From JACNIZ01 sp964344765 (lineage in GTDB: Bacteria > Planctomycetota > UBA1135), in assembly GCA_964344765.1 (NCBI GenBank), contig CAYFOM010000001.1, positions 248,001 to 312,000 on the forward strand: a stretch of 64,000 nucleotides of DNA, read 5' to 3'. Shown here one piece after another: positions 10,705 to 17,990 of the stretch. Every line of letters starts with the position of its first letter. Position 1 is the stretch's first letter. The translations under genes were made by a program, and so were the position numbers. The notes under the pieces are model-generated. The model worked only from the letters and a program-made list of their open reading frames with translations. It ran no database searches and was not told the DNA's origin.

Positions 10705-11193
10705 ATGGGTGCCGTCTTCCATCAAACCTTGCAGGCCCGTTGGGGCAAAGTGACGTTCTCGTTTGCCGATGACGGCAGTTTGATCGAGATTTCGATGCGC
10801 ACGCGTCGGCAGGTGGGCAAGTCCGGCACGCGTCCGAAAGGAGCGCCGAGTTCCGCTGCAGTCAGCAAATGGTTGCGCAACTTCGAGCGCGGTCAGGTGG
10901 ATCCGTTTCCCGGCTCATGGCAAATGCCCGGTGATTCCGAATTCCGCCGCAAAGTCTATCGCGCGGTATTCAACATTCCGGCCGGCAAAAAGTTGTCTTA
11001 CGGCGAGGTCGCCGCCAAAGCCGGTTCGCCGCGCGCATTTCGAGCGGTGGGCACGGCCATGGGGCAAAACCCCTTACCGCTACTCATCCCGTGACACCGC
11101 GTTTGGGCTGCCCAGGGTCTGGGCGGATTCACTGGCGGATTGAAGCTGAAGCGCGCGTTGTTGGAGAGTGAGGGCTTTGAGTTGAAAGACTGA
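10705..11193 (+). CDS. ogt: O6-alkylguanine-DNA alkyltransferase, probable selenoprotein (Sec130)
   Basis: 162 residues if TGA at 11092-11094 is read as selenocysteine; 129 if read as stop. The family transfers alkyl groups from O6-alkylguanine to its own active-site Cys in a Pro-Cys-His-Arg motif. Here FRRKVYRAVFNIPAGKKLSY, the DNA-binding helix with RAFRAVGTAMGQNP and then LPLLIP are normal. The next codon is TGA, followed in the same frame by HRVWAAQGLGGFTGGLKL and KRALLESEGFELKD, the exact family C-terminus, ending at TGA 11191-11193. No frameshift is needed: only the catalytic Cys codon differs. An 8-bp hairpin follows 13 nt after the TGA. The alternative is a dead allele, which is less likely given a second such gene at 23907-24470. 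Confidence 0.85.
11092..11126 (+). promoter_or_regulatory. Candidate bacterial SECIS element of the alkyltransferase
   Basis: The UGA at 11092-11094 is followed by 13 nt, then stem CTGCCCAG (11108-11115), loop GGT (11116-11118) and stem CTGGGCGG (11119-11126). All eight positions pair, one as T-G. The loop starts 21 nt after the UGA and begins with G, fitting the general rules for bacterial SECIS elements (loop about 16-37 nt from the UGA, G in the first two loop positions). The elongation factor SelB would bind this loop. The structure was found by eye, without folding software. Confidence 0.6.
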
Positions 11194-11224
11194 CCTTGCG
11201 GCATCGTGATTTTCCAAGCGATAT

Positions 11225-13768
11225 TTATTGCTTGCGCGCTTCCAAAGTCTGAATGGCTTGGTTGTATGTGTCTTGGCCAATGAGCAAGTGAATCTCTTGG
11301 TTCTCGTGAGTCACCTCACATTGAATCTTGGCCAGATGGGCGCTGCCGACGGAACTCATCCACAGGCTCACGGTGATTTCGTGGGGACCAAGGCTAGGCA
11401 GGTGAGCAAGCAGTTGTCCCTTCTTGCCGACCTTGGTTCCGCGTCCAAGGCCAAGGCCGCGATCAGCTGGAGTGGCGAGGTATAAGTCGACGTCGTCGCG
11501 AGAAGTAAATCCTTCATCGATGTGGAAAGTCACCGGAATTGCCCGCTGCAATACCACAGTTTGCGATTCACTCAGGTTTTCTAAAGCTTGCGTGGCATAA
11601 CCCTCGCTGGCGATGGTCATCTTGGTAAATCCTTCGACGATCAAGGTCTGATACTCACCACTCGGCGAAACGGATCGACCCGTTCCGCGATGATCGAGCG
11701 TTGCATACATTACCGCGGGTAGTAGATCGCCGTCAGCATTGCATATGCGCAGCTTTAACCACTTCGCCTGATCCCGCAAGTCAATGTCTTGCAGCGCCGG
11801 CGGTCGAGTTTCCGCGTCATTGCCGATTACGATTCCGTCGATTTGTGTGATCGTTTCGCCTAGGTTGGTTTGAAACTGCACGGAATAGTTCATCCCCGGC
11901 TCTACTTTGATGCTGAAATTAAATTTTCCCGCAGTCTTGGTTGCAGTTAACCGGCCCCAGCCCACATGGGATTTACTGTCTCGAATCCGACAGCCGACGT
12001 CACCCGACTTCCAATCTCGGCCGAGCAGTACCGAACCATGGAGGGTTTGCGGGCGCAGCATCGTGACTTCGATGTCATCACTCCCAAGCGCAAATTCGAC
12101 GTGCTGCTGCTCGTAACCGCTTGCACTCACCGTGAGGCGATAACGATGGGAAGGCTGGACCTCTCCATAGACGAAGAATTCGCCTTCGGCATTCGTGTCG
12201 TCCTTTTCATCGGTCGCCGCAGACCAGTACACACGCTCTTCAATCTGCTGGTAAGGATAATGCACAGAAACGCGGGCATCTTCAATCGAATTGCCTGCTT
12301 GGTCTTTCACCACACCTGAAACAACAAATGGCTGTTCCGGCAAGTAGACGTCACCTAGATCGTGGTCCCCTTGTGGAGGTTCGGCTGGAATCTCAAATAC
12401 CCTCTTCTTCGGAGCTTCGCCCTTCTTCATTATGCGCAAGGTAAGCGTCCGCGATTTCACCTTGCCGTCCTCAGCTTCAAAGAGGAACTCATGACGGAAC
12501 CGACCCTGCTCATCGGTCTTACTGTGATCGTTTAAACCCGTTCCGCCCTGCTCGCTTCGGATTTGTTGGTAGTAGCGCAGAGTTTGCTCAGCTAGAGGTT
12601 GGCCTTTCTCGTCGACAAGTCTGCCCACGATGTAATGTTTGGCCGCACGGTGCAGGTCGACGACTAAATGTTCGCCGGCTGCCGGGCTCCTAAATTCAAC
12701 CAAGTCATCGTTTTTGCTTGACTGTGTTCCGAACTTAGCAACTAGATCCAATTCCGGTCCAATCAGAGGGAATTCAGCTATGCCGGTTTCGGTCCGCCGA
12801 TAAACACGCGTTTCCGAGTAGTGCTTTTGGGCAAAGTCGCCGTACACGCTCAAACCGCCCTCTTCGGTGCAAAGCTCTCCAGATGAATCAAAAACCCTTA
12901 CGGTCAAACTGCACGTTTCCGGCATGACAAATGTAAGGGGGCCTTGCTCAAGCATCTCCTCGGTTAACTTGAATTGAATGTCGGCTTTGCGATTCCTAGT
13001 TTCCATAGGAAAGCCCAAGCCGACGTAGACATCGTTGTAATTCCGTGCTCGATCAAAATGCTTTCTTAAGCCCTCGAGCCAAGCGACACCATCGCCATTG
13101 GTTTTTACCATCAAAAATCGAGTTCCATAACCCTCCTCGCCGAGGAGCAACTCCACCGGGACATCGGCTTGCGGTAAACCATCGACCCCTCGCACATGGA
13201 CCTCTAAGCGTAGGTTTGGAATGAGTTCAACTTCAACCTCCTCTGTATTCCAGTGCGGGAAGGCTGCCGCATAAGCATCCCCTTTTTCTACTGAAATGCG
13301 CCGGTAGTCCCCATTGGGAGGGATTCGGACTAATCCATCCCCATCGGTGCGGAAGTTTAATCCGTAATTGCGCAGAGGCGTGTTGTATGCAGTCCAATCG
13401 CGACCACTGCTTCGATTCAACATTGCATACTCGGGCATATCGCTCGATAGCACAAAAACGTCCGCATCGGCGACGGGTACTTTGTCGGCACCCTTTACGA
13501 CGCGGATGACAAATCCGTCTTCGCCCTCGTAAGCGGGTTGGAATGCGGGTTCTTCAGGTGAAGCTGAAGCAGGGTCGATAACCGTTCGATTCGCGGCTTC
13601 GGCATCGTCGGTGGATGCTTCATCGGGATTCGCCTCGGTTGGGGCAGACGAATCGGCATGGATTTCCGTGGGGGATACGGCTTCGCTAGCGGGATCTGGC
13701 CAGAAAAACAGAGCAACGATGGCTGATATCAGCAAAGCCGCGAGGAGCAAAATTCCAACGCGGGGCAT
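11225..13768 (-). CDS. Large membrane-anchored or secreted protein with carboxypeptidase-regulatory-like domains
   Basis: 847 residues, ATG start. An N-terminal hydrophobic segment (about residues 5-23) is followed by an acidic Glu/Ala/Asp/Pro-rich linker to about residue 70, then a long beta-rich extracytoplasmic region. Repeated modules look like CarboxypepD_reg or Ig-like folds: KVPVADADVFVLSSD, YIVGRLVDEKGQPLAEQTLR, FVVSGVVKDQAGNSIEDARV and the DTNAEGEFFVYGEV type of loop. No catalytic motif is seen. A second protein of the same style lies at 53147-55033. Codon use is less GC-biased than in neighbouring housekeeping genes. The role is probably surface binding or structure, by inference only. 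Confidence 0.75.
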   Translation of the reverse strand: MPRVGILLLAALLISAIVALFFWPDPASEAVSPTEIHADSSAPTEANPDEASTDDAEAANRTVIDPASASPEEPAFQPAYEGEDGFVIRVVKGADKVPVADADVFVLSSDMPEYAMLNRSSGRDWTAYNTPLRNYGLNFRTDGDGLVRIPPNGDYRRISVEKGDAYAAAFPHWNTEEVEVELIPNLRLEVHVRGVDGLPQADVPVELLLGEEGYGTRFLMVKTNGDGVAWLEGLRKHFDRARNYNDVYVGLGFPMETRNRKADIQFKLTEEMLEQGPLTFVMPETCSLTVRVFDSSGELCTEEGGLSVYGDFAQKHYSETRVYRRTETGIAEFPLIGPELDLVAKFGTQSSKNDDLVEFRSPAAGEHLVVDLHRAAKHYIVGRLVDEKGQPLAEQTLRYYQQIRSEQGGTGLNDHSKTDEQGRFRHEFLFEAEDGKVKSRTLTLRIMKKGEAPKKRVFEIPAEPPQGDHDLGDVYLPEQPFVVSGVVKDQAGNSIEDARVSVHYPYQQIEERVYWSAATDEKDDTNAEGEFFVYGEVQPSHRYRLTVSASGYEQQHVEFALGSDDIEVTMLRPQTLHGSVLLGRDWKSGDVGCRIRDSKSHVGWGRLTATKTAGKFNFSIKVEPGMNYSVQFQTNLGETITQIDGIVIGNDAETRPPALQDIDLRDQAKWLKLRICNADGDLLPAVMYATLDHRGTGRSVSPSGEYQTLIVEGFTKMTIASEGYATQALENLSESQTVVLQRAIPVTFHIDEGFTSRDDVDLYLATPADRGLGLGRGTKVGKKGQLLAHLPSLGPHEITVSLWMSSVGSAHLAKIQCEVTHENQEIHLLIGQDTYNQAIQTLEARKQ

Positions 13769-13777
13769 GGCGTCATT

Positions 13778-15133
13778 CTAGCCGCCTAACCACAAGCCGA
13801 CTTCATAAAGCGCGCCTAAAACAAACGCACTCATGATTTGCTTGCCGAGGTGGGTTGCGGGCATGGTTGTTTTGACTTGGAAGCCTTTTTCGATGAAGCG
13901 CAGGCCGACGGCCAAAGCGATCGACGCGATCAGCATGCTCGGCAGCGATTGCAGTTCATCCGGCAGCAGCGGGAACTCAATGCCGATGTAATTGGTCGCA
14001 GCACCGCCGACCAGGTGGCATGCAAACGCCGCCAAAGCCAGCGAAAACAGTTGCAGTGCGCTCTTGCGGGCGGCGTCGGGCAGGACTTTGCCTAAGATCA
14101 GGCCGACGGCGATGACTGGGACAACAAAGGTCAATTGGCCGGCTTCTACGCCGAGGTTGAACCCGAGCAAGGAGGCCACCGCAGCTTCTTCGGGAATGCC
14201 GATTTCGCCGAGCACGCCGGCAAATCCACATCCATGCAGCAAGCCGAATCCAAAGGCCGGTTTCCACGCTTTGGATTCACCGGGTCCTTTCCAGATATGC
14301 CACCACAAGACCAACATCACGCTAAGTGCAATGCTCGGTTCCACGATCCACGGCGGCAAGGTCAGGATTTCGAACGACGCCAGCGCCAAAGTAATGCTGT
14401 GCGCAACAGTGAATGCGGTCACCGCTGCCAACAACGAACCCCATGCTGCAACGCCGAACAACAACGCCAACACAAAAGCCAAGTGGTCGGTGCCTTCCAG
14501 CACGTGTTCCCAACCCAACTTGAAATAACGACGCAGCGGCCCCTTGGCCAACTCTTCTTCTTCAGCCAGCTCTTCCGGAGTCAACGGCAACGGGAAATCA
14601 ATCACCCGCCGCGCCCATTGGATGAAGTAGCGATCAATGCGCTTGGTTAAGCCATGAACGCCGACATCCATGATGTGCTGTTCATTGCCGTCCTCGAAAA
14701 AGTGCTGAACCTCTAAGTGAATGGCTTCCGGTTTGGCCGTCACCGGTAGCACACAATCCACGTAAAAACCGGCGCCCTCCAATCGCAACTCGTAATCGAC
14801 AAACTGGACCTCCCAGGGCTCGCCGTCGATGCGAATCTCAAACCCTTGGTGCAAATAAGCCTGAATCGCCGGCCAATGGCGACGCGCTTCATCTTCGGTC
14901 GCTGTCCAAAGGTCTTCGCCGTCCCATTGAATTTGCGGCACCTCCATGATGGTGCGCATTTGGATTTGCCACTCCAGTCGTACCTCTTGCTCGGAGACGA
15001 AAAACTGCAGCCGAGAAATCGAGTTGGGATGGACCTCGTCCGCGGAGGAGGTTGCGATTGCATCGGCGGGGGACGACGTCGGCGCGTCGACCACGCCCAC
15101 CAACGTGGCGATGGCTAGCAGAAAGGAGAGCAA
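13778..15133 (-). CDS. HupE/UreJ-like membrane protein with an exported N-terminal domain
   Basis: 451 residues from a TTG start. An N-terminal signal peptide (LLAIATLVGVVDA) leads to a ~170-residue exported domain of unknown role. From about residue 205 a HupE/UreJ_2 domain begins: KLGWEHVLEGTDHLAFVLAL, VTAFTVAHSITLALAS, and GFGLLHGCGFAGVLGEIG. These His/Asp-bearing helices are the family hallmark. HupE/UreJ proteins are linked to nickel uptake, but versions with a large N-terminal domain occur far from nickel enzymes, and no hydrogenase or urease gene is here. About seven membrane helices end the protein. It follows the HD-GYP gene by 45 bases. Confidence 0.85.
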   Translation of the reverse strand: MLSFLLAIATLVGVVDAPTSSPADAIATSSADEVHPNSISRLQFFVSEQEVRLEWQIQMRTIMEVPQIQWDGEDLWTATEDEARRHWPAIQAYLHQGFEIRIDGEPWEVQFVDYELRLEGAGFYVDCVLPVTAKPEAIHLEVQHFFEDGNEQHIMDVGVHGLTKRIDRYFIQWARRVIDFPLPLTPEELAEEEELAKGPLRRYFKLGWEHVLEGTDHLAFVLALLFGVAAWGSLLAAVTAFTVAHSITLALASFEILTLPPWIVEPSIALSVMLVLWWHIWKGPGESKAWKPAFGFGLLHGCGFAGVLGEIGIPEEAAVASLLGFNLGVEAGQLTFVVPVIAVGLILGKVLPDAARKSALQLFSLALAAFACHLVGGAATNYIGIEFPLLPDELQSLPSMLIASIALAVGLRFIEKGFQVKTTMPATHLGKQIMSAFVLGALYEVGLWLGG

Positions 15134-15144
15134 GGGACTGAGTT

Positions 15145-15172
15145 GCGGGTCACCAGCGCAGGCGGGACCCGC
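15145..15172. other. Inverted repeat between the HD-GYP and HupE-like genes
   Basis: GCGGGTC at 15145-15151 pairs with GACCCGC at 15166-15172 across a 14-base loop. There is no run of T on either side, so it is not a typical intrinsic terminator. It may be a weak RNA structure between two co-oriented genes, or chance. Confidence 0.3.
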
Positions 15173-15178
15173 GACTGA

Positions 15179-16192
15179 TTAGTACCTTGGCATCGGCAGC
15201 TCGGGCAGCACCTCTTCGAAGATCGGCACCAACGACGGGTCGAACTGCGTGCCCGCCCCTTCGCGGATGATCTCCAGCGCCGCTTCCTTCGGCAACGCTT
15301 TGCGGTAAGGACGAGTCGAGCACACCGCGTCGTAGGTGTCGGCAATCATGATGATGCGCGACCCCAGCGGGATATCCGTGCCGGACAGGCCATCAGGATA
15401 ACCGCGGCCGTCCCAGCGTTCATGCTCGTGGCGCACGATGGCCAGCACTTCGGGGTAGTAACGCCCCAGCGGCTTGAGAATGTTGACGCCATATTCAGGA
15501 TGACGCTTGATCTCCTGCCACTCGTCGTCGTCGAGCTTGCCGTTTTTGTGCAAGATGGTCAGCGGAATGCCAATCTTGCCGATGTCGTGCAGCAACGCGC
15601 CGATGCGAATCTCGCGAATCGACATCTTGTTCATGCCCGGCACCAAACGCGCCATTTGCACCGCAGATTGCGCCACCTTCTTCGAGTGGTCCTTGGTGTA
15701 CTGGTCCTTGGTTTCCAGCGCGTTGACGATCGCGTGTACTCCGCGCAAGAAGGCAATCAACCGGCCCATGTCGGCGGTCTGATAGCGCTTGGTATCGGCC
15801 AGCACCTGCTGACGACGTTCAATCGCCTCGCGCACCTTCGACGACAGCGTGCCGGGCGTGACCGGCTTGATCAGGTATTCGTCGGCGCCGTCGTGCATCG
15901 ACTGGACCGCAGTTTTGACGTCCTGCGAGCCGGTCAGCATCAAAAACGGCATGCCAGGCTCCATCTGGCGGATGTGGCGCAGGAATTCGTCGCCGTTCAT
16001 GCCCGGGAGCGAGAGATCGGACACGATGACTTCGAAACTCTCAAGGGCGAGGCGGTGCATCGCAGAGCGCACATCGCGCACTGCGGCGACTCGGAAGCCG
16101 GACTGTTGGAGGCCGCGTTGAACCAGGTCGGCCTGCTCGTAGTCGTCTTCTACAAGCAGGACGGCTGGTTTATTTGGGATCTTTTGGATCAC
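15179..16192 (-). CDS. Response regulator with HD-GYP domain (probable cyclic-di-GMP phosphodiesterase)
   Basis: 337 residues, GTG start. Residues 10-125 are a receiver domain: acidic EDD near the start, phosphoacceptor Asp59 in VIVSDLSLPGMNG, the Thr in MLTGSQD and Lys in YLIKPVTPG. Residues about 145-330 are an HD-GYP domain with HSKKVAQ, ALLHDIGKIGIP, RHPEYGVNIL, RHEHERWDGRGYPDGLSG and ADTYDAVCSTRPYRKA. The HD, GYP and extra His ligands are complete, so activity on cyclic-di-GMP is plausible. No histidine kinase is adjacent. The HupE-like gene lies downstream on the same strand. Confidence 0.93.
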   Translation of the reverse strand: MIQKIPNKPAVLLVEDDYEQADLVQRGLQQSGFRVAAVRDVRSAMHRLALESFEVIVSDLSLPGMNGDEFLRHIRQMEPGMPFLMLTGSQDVKTAVQSMHDGADEYLIKPVTPGTLSSKVREAIERRQQVLADTKRYQTADMGRLIAFLRGVHAIVNALETKDQYTKDHSKKVAQSAVQMARLVPGMNKMSIREIRIGALLHDIGKIGIPLTILHKNGKLDDDEWQEIKRHPEYGVNILKPLGRYYPEVLAIVRHEHERWDGRGYPDGLSGTDIPLGSRIIMIADTYDAVCSTRPYRKALPKEAALEIIREGAGTQFDPSLVPIFEEVLPELPMPRY

Positions 16193-16439
16193 GGGAGAGA
16201 GCTGTGAGTCTGGAGGTGCGACTCTGAGGGAGTGGAGGAGTTGGAGGAGGGTGCCCTAAGGGGAGTAGGGATTTTTAGCCTAGTTTGGACACACCGAACC
16301 CATGCCGATGCATGGCTTCATAGTTGCTATCGCCCGTGAAATACCGTTTCATCCCTAAAATTAGGAAAGATTTCCCATCTGCCTTCTCGGCGGGCGCGAG
16401 CCGGCCTTTTTGGGCGGATTATTCGTAGAATATGGCCCC
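16193..16439. other. Intergenic region upstream of hpt and of the HD-GYP gene
   Basis: 247 bases between two divergent genes, so it should hold promoters for both. A small perfect inverted repeat CCATGC-CGAT-GCATGG lies at 16300-16315. I see no confident -35/-10 pair, riboswitch or RNA gene. Confidence 0.4.
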
Positions 16440-16988
16440 ATGAATGCCAGCAACCGCCGCGTTTTGCTCACCAAGGACCAGGTCTCCAGCGGCCTGGCCA
16501 GTTTGGCGCAACGTCTGCGCCCGCAACTCGCCGGTAAAGACGTCACCGTGATCCCGATCATGGGTGGGGCGATGATTTTCGCCGCCGACTTGGTGCGCGG
16601 TTTGGATCCGGGGTTGGTGCTCGACTTTTTGCGCATCCAGACCTACGGATCGTCCACTTCGCCGCAGCGTGAGGCAAAGGTGGATTGGCATCCGGAGCCG
16701 TGCAACGTCGAAGGTCGCACCATCTTGTTAGTCGATGACATCCTCGACACCGGTCGCACGATGTTGGAAGCGCGTCGCTACTTGCTGGAAGAAATGGGCG
16801 CTAAGGAAGTCATCTGCGTGGTGTTGGTAGACAAGCCCGCTCGCCGCGCTGTCGACATTGAAGCCCATGACTGCGTGCTTTTGGTGGAAGAAGACCTGTT
16901 CTTGATCGGCTGCGGCTTGGATTGGGATGGGAAATACCGCAACCTTCCCGAGCTTTGCGCCGTGGAAGTGCCGGCCGAGTGCAAGTAA
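16440..16988 (+). CDS. hpt: Hypoxanthine phosphoribosyltransferase
   Basis: 182 residues from ATG at 16440. It salvages hypoxanthine or guanine with PRPP to give IMP or GMP in the cytosol. Visible motifs are VTVIPIMGGAMIFAADLVR, the flexible-loop region RIQTYGSSTSP, the PRPP-binding motif ILLVDDILDTGRTM, the Lys in VLVDKPARR, and the C-terminal LFLIGCGLDWDGKYRNLPEL block. Length is typical. It begins a compact run with rluA (three-base gap) and then truD, mtnP and yigZ, so purine salvage, RNA modification and methionine salvage genes appear co-transcribed. Confidence 0.94.
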   Translation: MNASNRRVLLTKDQVSSGLASLAQRLRPQLAGKDVTVIPIMGGAMIFAADLVRGLDPGLVLDFLRIQTYGSSTSPQREAKVDWHPEPCNVEGRTILLVDDILDTGRTMLEARRYLLEEMGAKEVICVVLVDKPARRAVDIEAHDCVLLVEEDLFLIGCGLDWDGKYRNLPELCAVEVPAECK

Positions 16989-16991
16989 ATC

Positions 16992-17990
16992 GTGGAAAGT
17001 TACGTAGTTGCTGAAGAGCATCGCGGCATGCTGCTCGATGAGTACGCCGCGCTTTGCTGGCCCGATATCTCTAAGGGCACGTTGCGCCGGTTGATTCGCG
17101 ACGGCTTGATCACCGTCGAAGGACAGGCGGTGCAGCCGGGCGTGCGTTTGCATCCCGAGCAATTGGTGCTGCTGGAAGCCGAACTCGACGACCTGCCGAT
17201 CAAGCGCATCGTCGCGCACAAGATGAAGGTCGAAATCCTCTACCAAGACGACGACCTGCTCGCGGTCAACAAGCCGGCCGGAATTCCGGTCGAGCCCAGC
17301 CGCTGGGGCGAGCATCCGGAGCATTTAAGTGGCGCGATGTTGGCATGGGCGCGGGAACAAACGCGGTCCGACGGCTTGCTGGAAGTGCGGCCGCGCGCGC
17401 TGCACCGCTTGGATCTGGGTACCAGCGGTGTGATTTTGTTCGCGTTGAACTTGGAGGCCGAGCGTTACTACCGCCAGCAATTCGCCGATCAAAAGGTCCA
17501 CAAGGTCTACCACGCGCTGGTGCTCGGTGAAGTCCGCGAGGCCGGTGTGGTGGATTTTGCCCTCGAACAGGAACGGCGCGATGGATCGCGCATGAAGGTG
17601 GCGGCCAAAGGCGGCAAACCCTCGCTGACCGAATACGAGCCGTTGAAGCGCTTTCGCGGATACAGCTTGATCGAAGCCCGGCCACGCACCGGTCGCACGC
17701 ACCAAATCCGCGTGCACATGGCCGCGCTCGGATACCCGCTGGCAGTCGATCCGTTATACGGCGGCCGCGAGAGTATGATGTTGTCCGAGCTCAAAGCCGG
17801 CTACCGCCCCAAACCGGGCCGTCCGGAACGGCCGTTGATCGACCGACTGACCTTGCACTCGCGCCAAGTTCGCGTGACGTCACCGCAAGGCAAAGAGATT
17901 GTCGTCGAGGCCGAATACCCTAAGGATCTGCGGATCCTCCTCAGCAAAATGGAGAAATTTAGACGTGCGCATCCTCCGCGTCCCTACTGA
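16992..17990 (+). CDS. RluA-family RNA pseudouridine synthase
   Basis: 332 residues, GTG start three bases after hpt. An S4-like RNA-binding segment (ISKGTLRRLIRDGLITVEGQ) occupies about residues 25-60, then the catalytic domain with LLAVNKPAGIPVEPS, the active-site HRLDLGTSGVILFAL (catalytic Asp), KVYHALVLGEV and ARPRTGRTHQIRVHMAALGYP. All key residues are present. The exact rRNA or tRNA target (RluC, RluD or other) cannot be told. Its last 26 bases overlap the start of the truD-like gene, suggesting translational coupling. Confidence 0.92.
   Translation: MESYVVAEEHRGMLLDEYAALCWPDISKGTLRRLIRDGLITVEGQAVQPGVRLHPEQLVLLEAELDDLPIKRIVAHKMKVEILYQDDDLLAVNKPAGIPVEPSRWGEHPEHLSGAMLAWAREQTRSDGLLEVRPRALHRLDLGTSGVILFALNLEAERYYRQQFADQKVHKVYHALVLGEVREAGVVDFALEQERRDGSRMKVAAKGGKPSLTEYEPLKRFRGYSLIEARPRTGRTHQIRVHMAALGYPLAVDPLYGGRESMMLSELKAGYRPKPGRPERPLIDRLTLHSRQVRVTSPQGKEIVVEAEYPKDLRILLSKMEKFRRAHPPRPY

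Noticed and set aside
11040..11193. Frameshift as explanation of the alkyltransferase split
   Set aside because: The downstream family sequence is in the same frame as the upstream part; only one codon (TGA) separates them.
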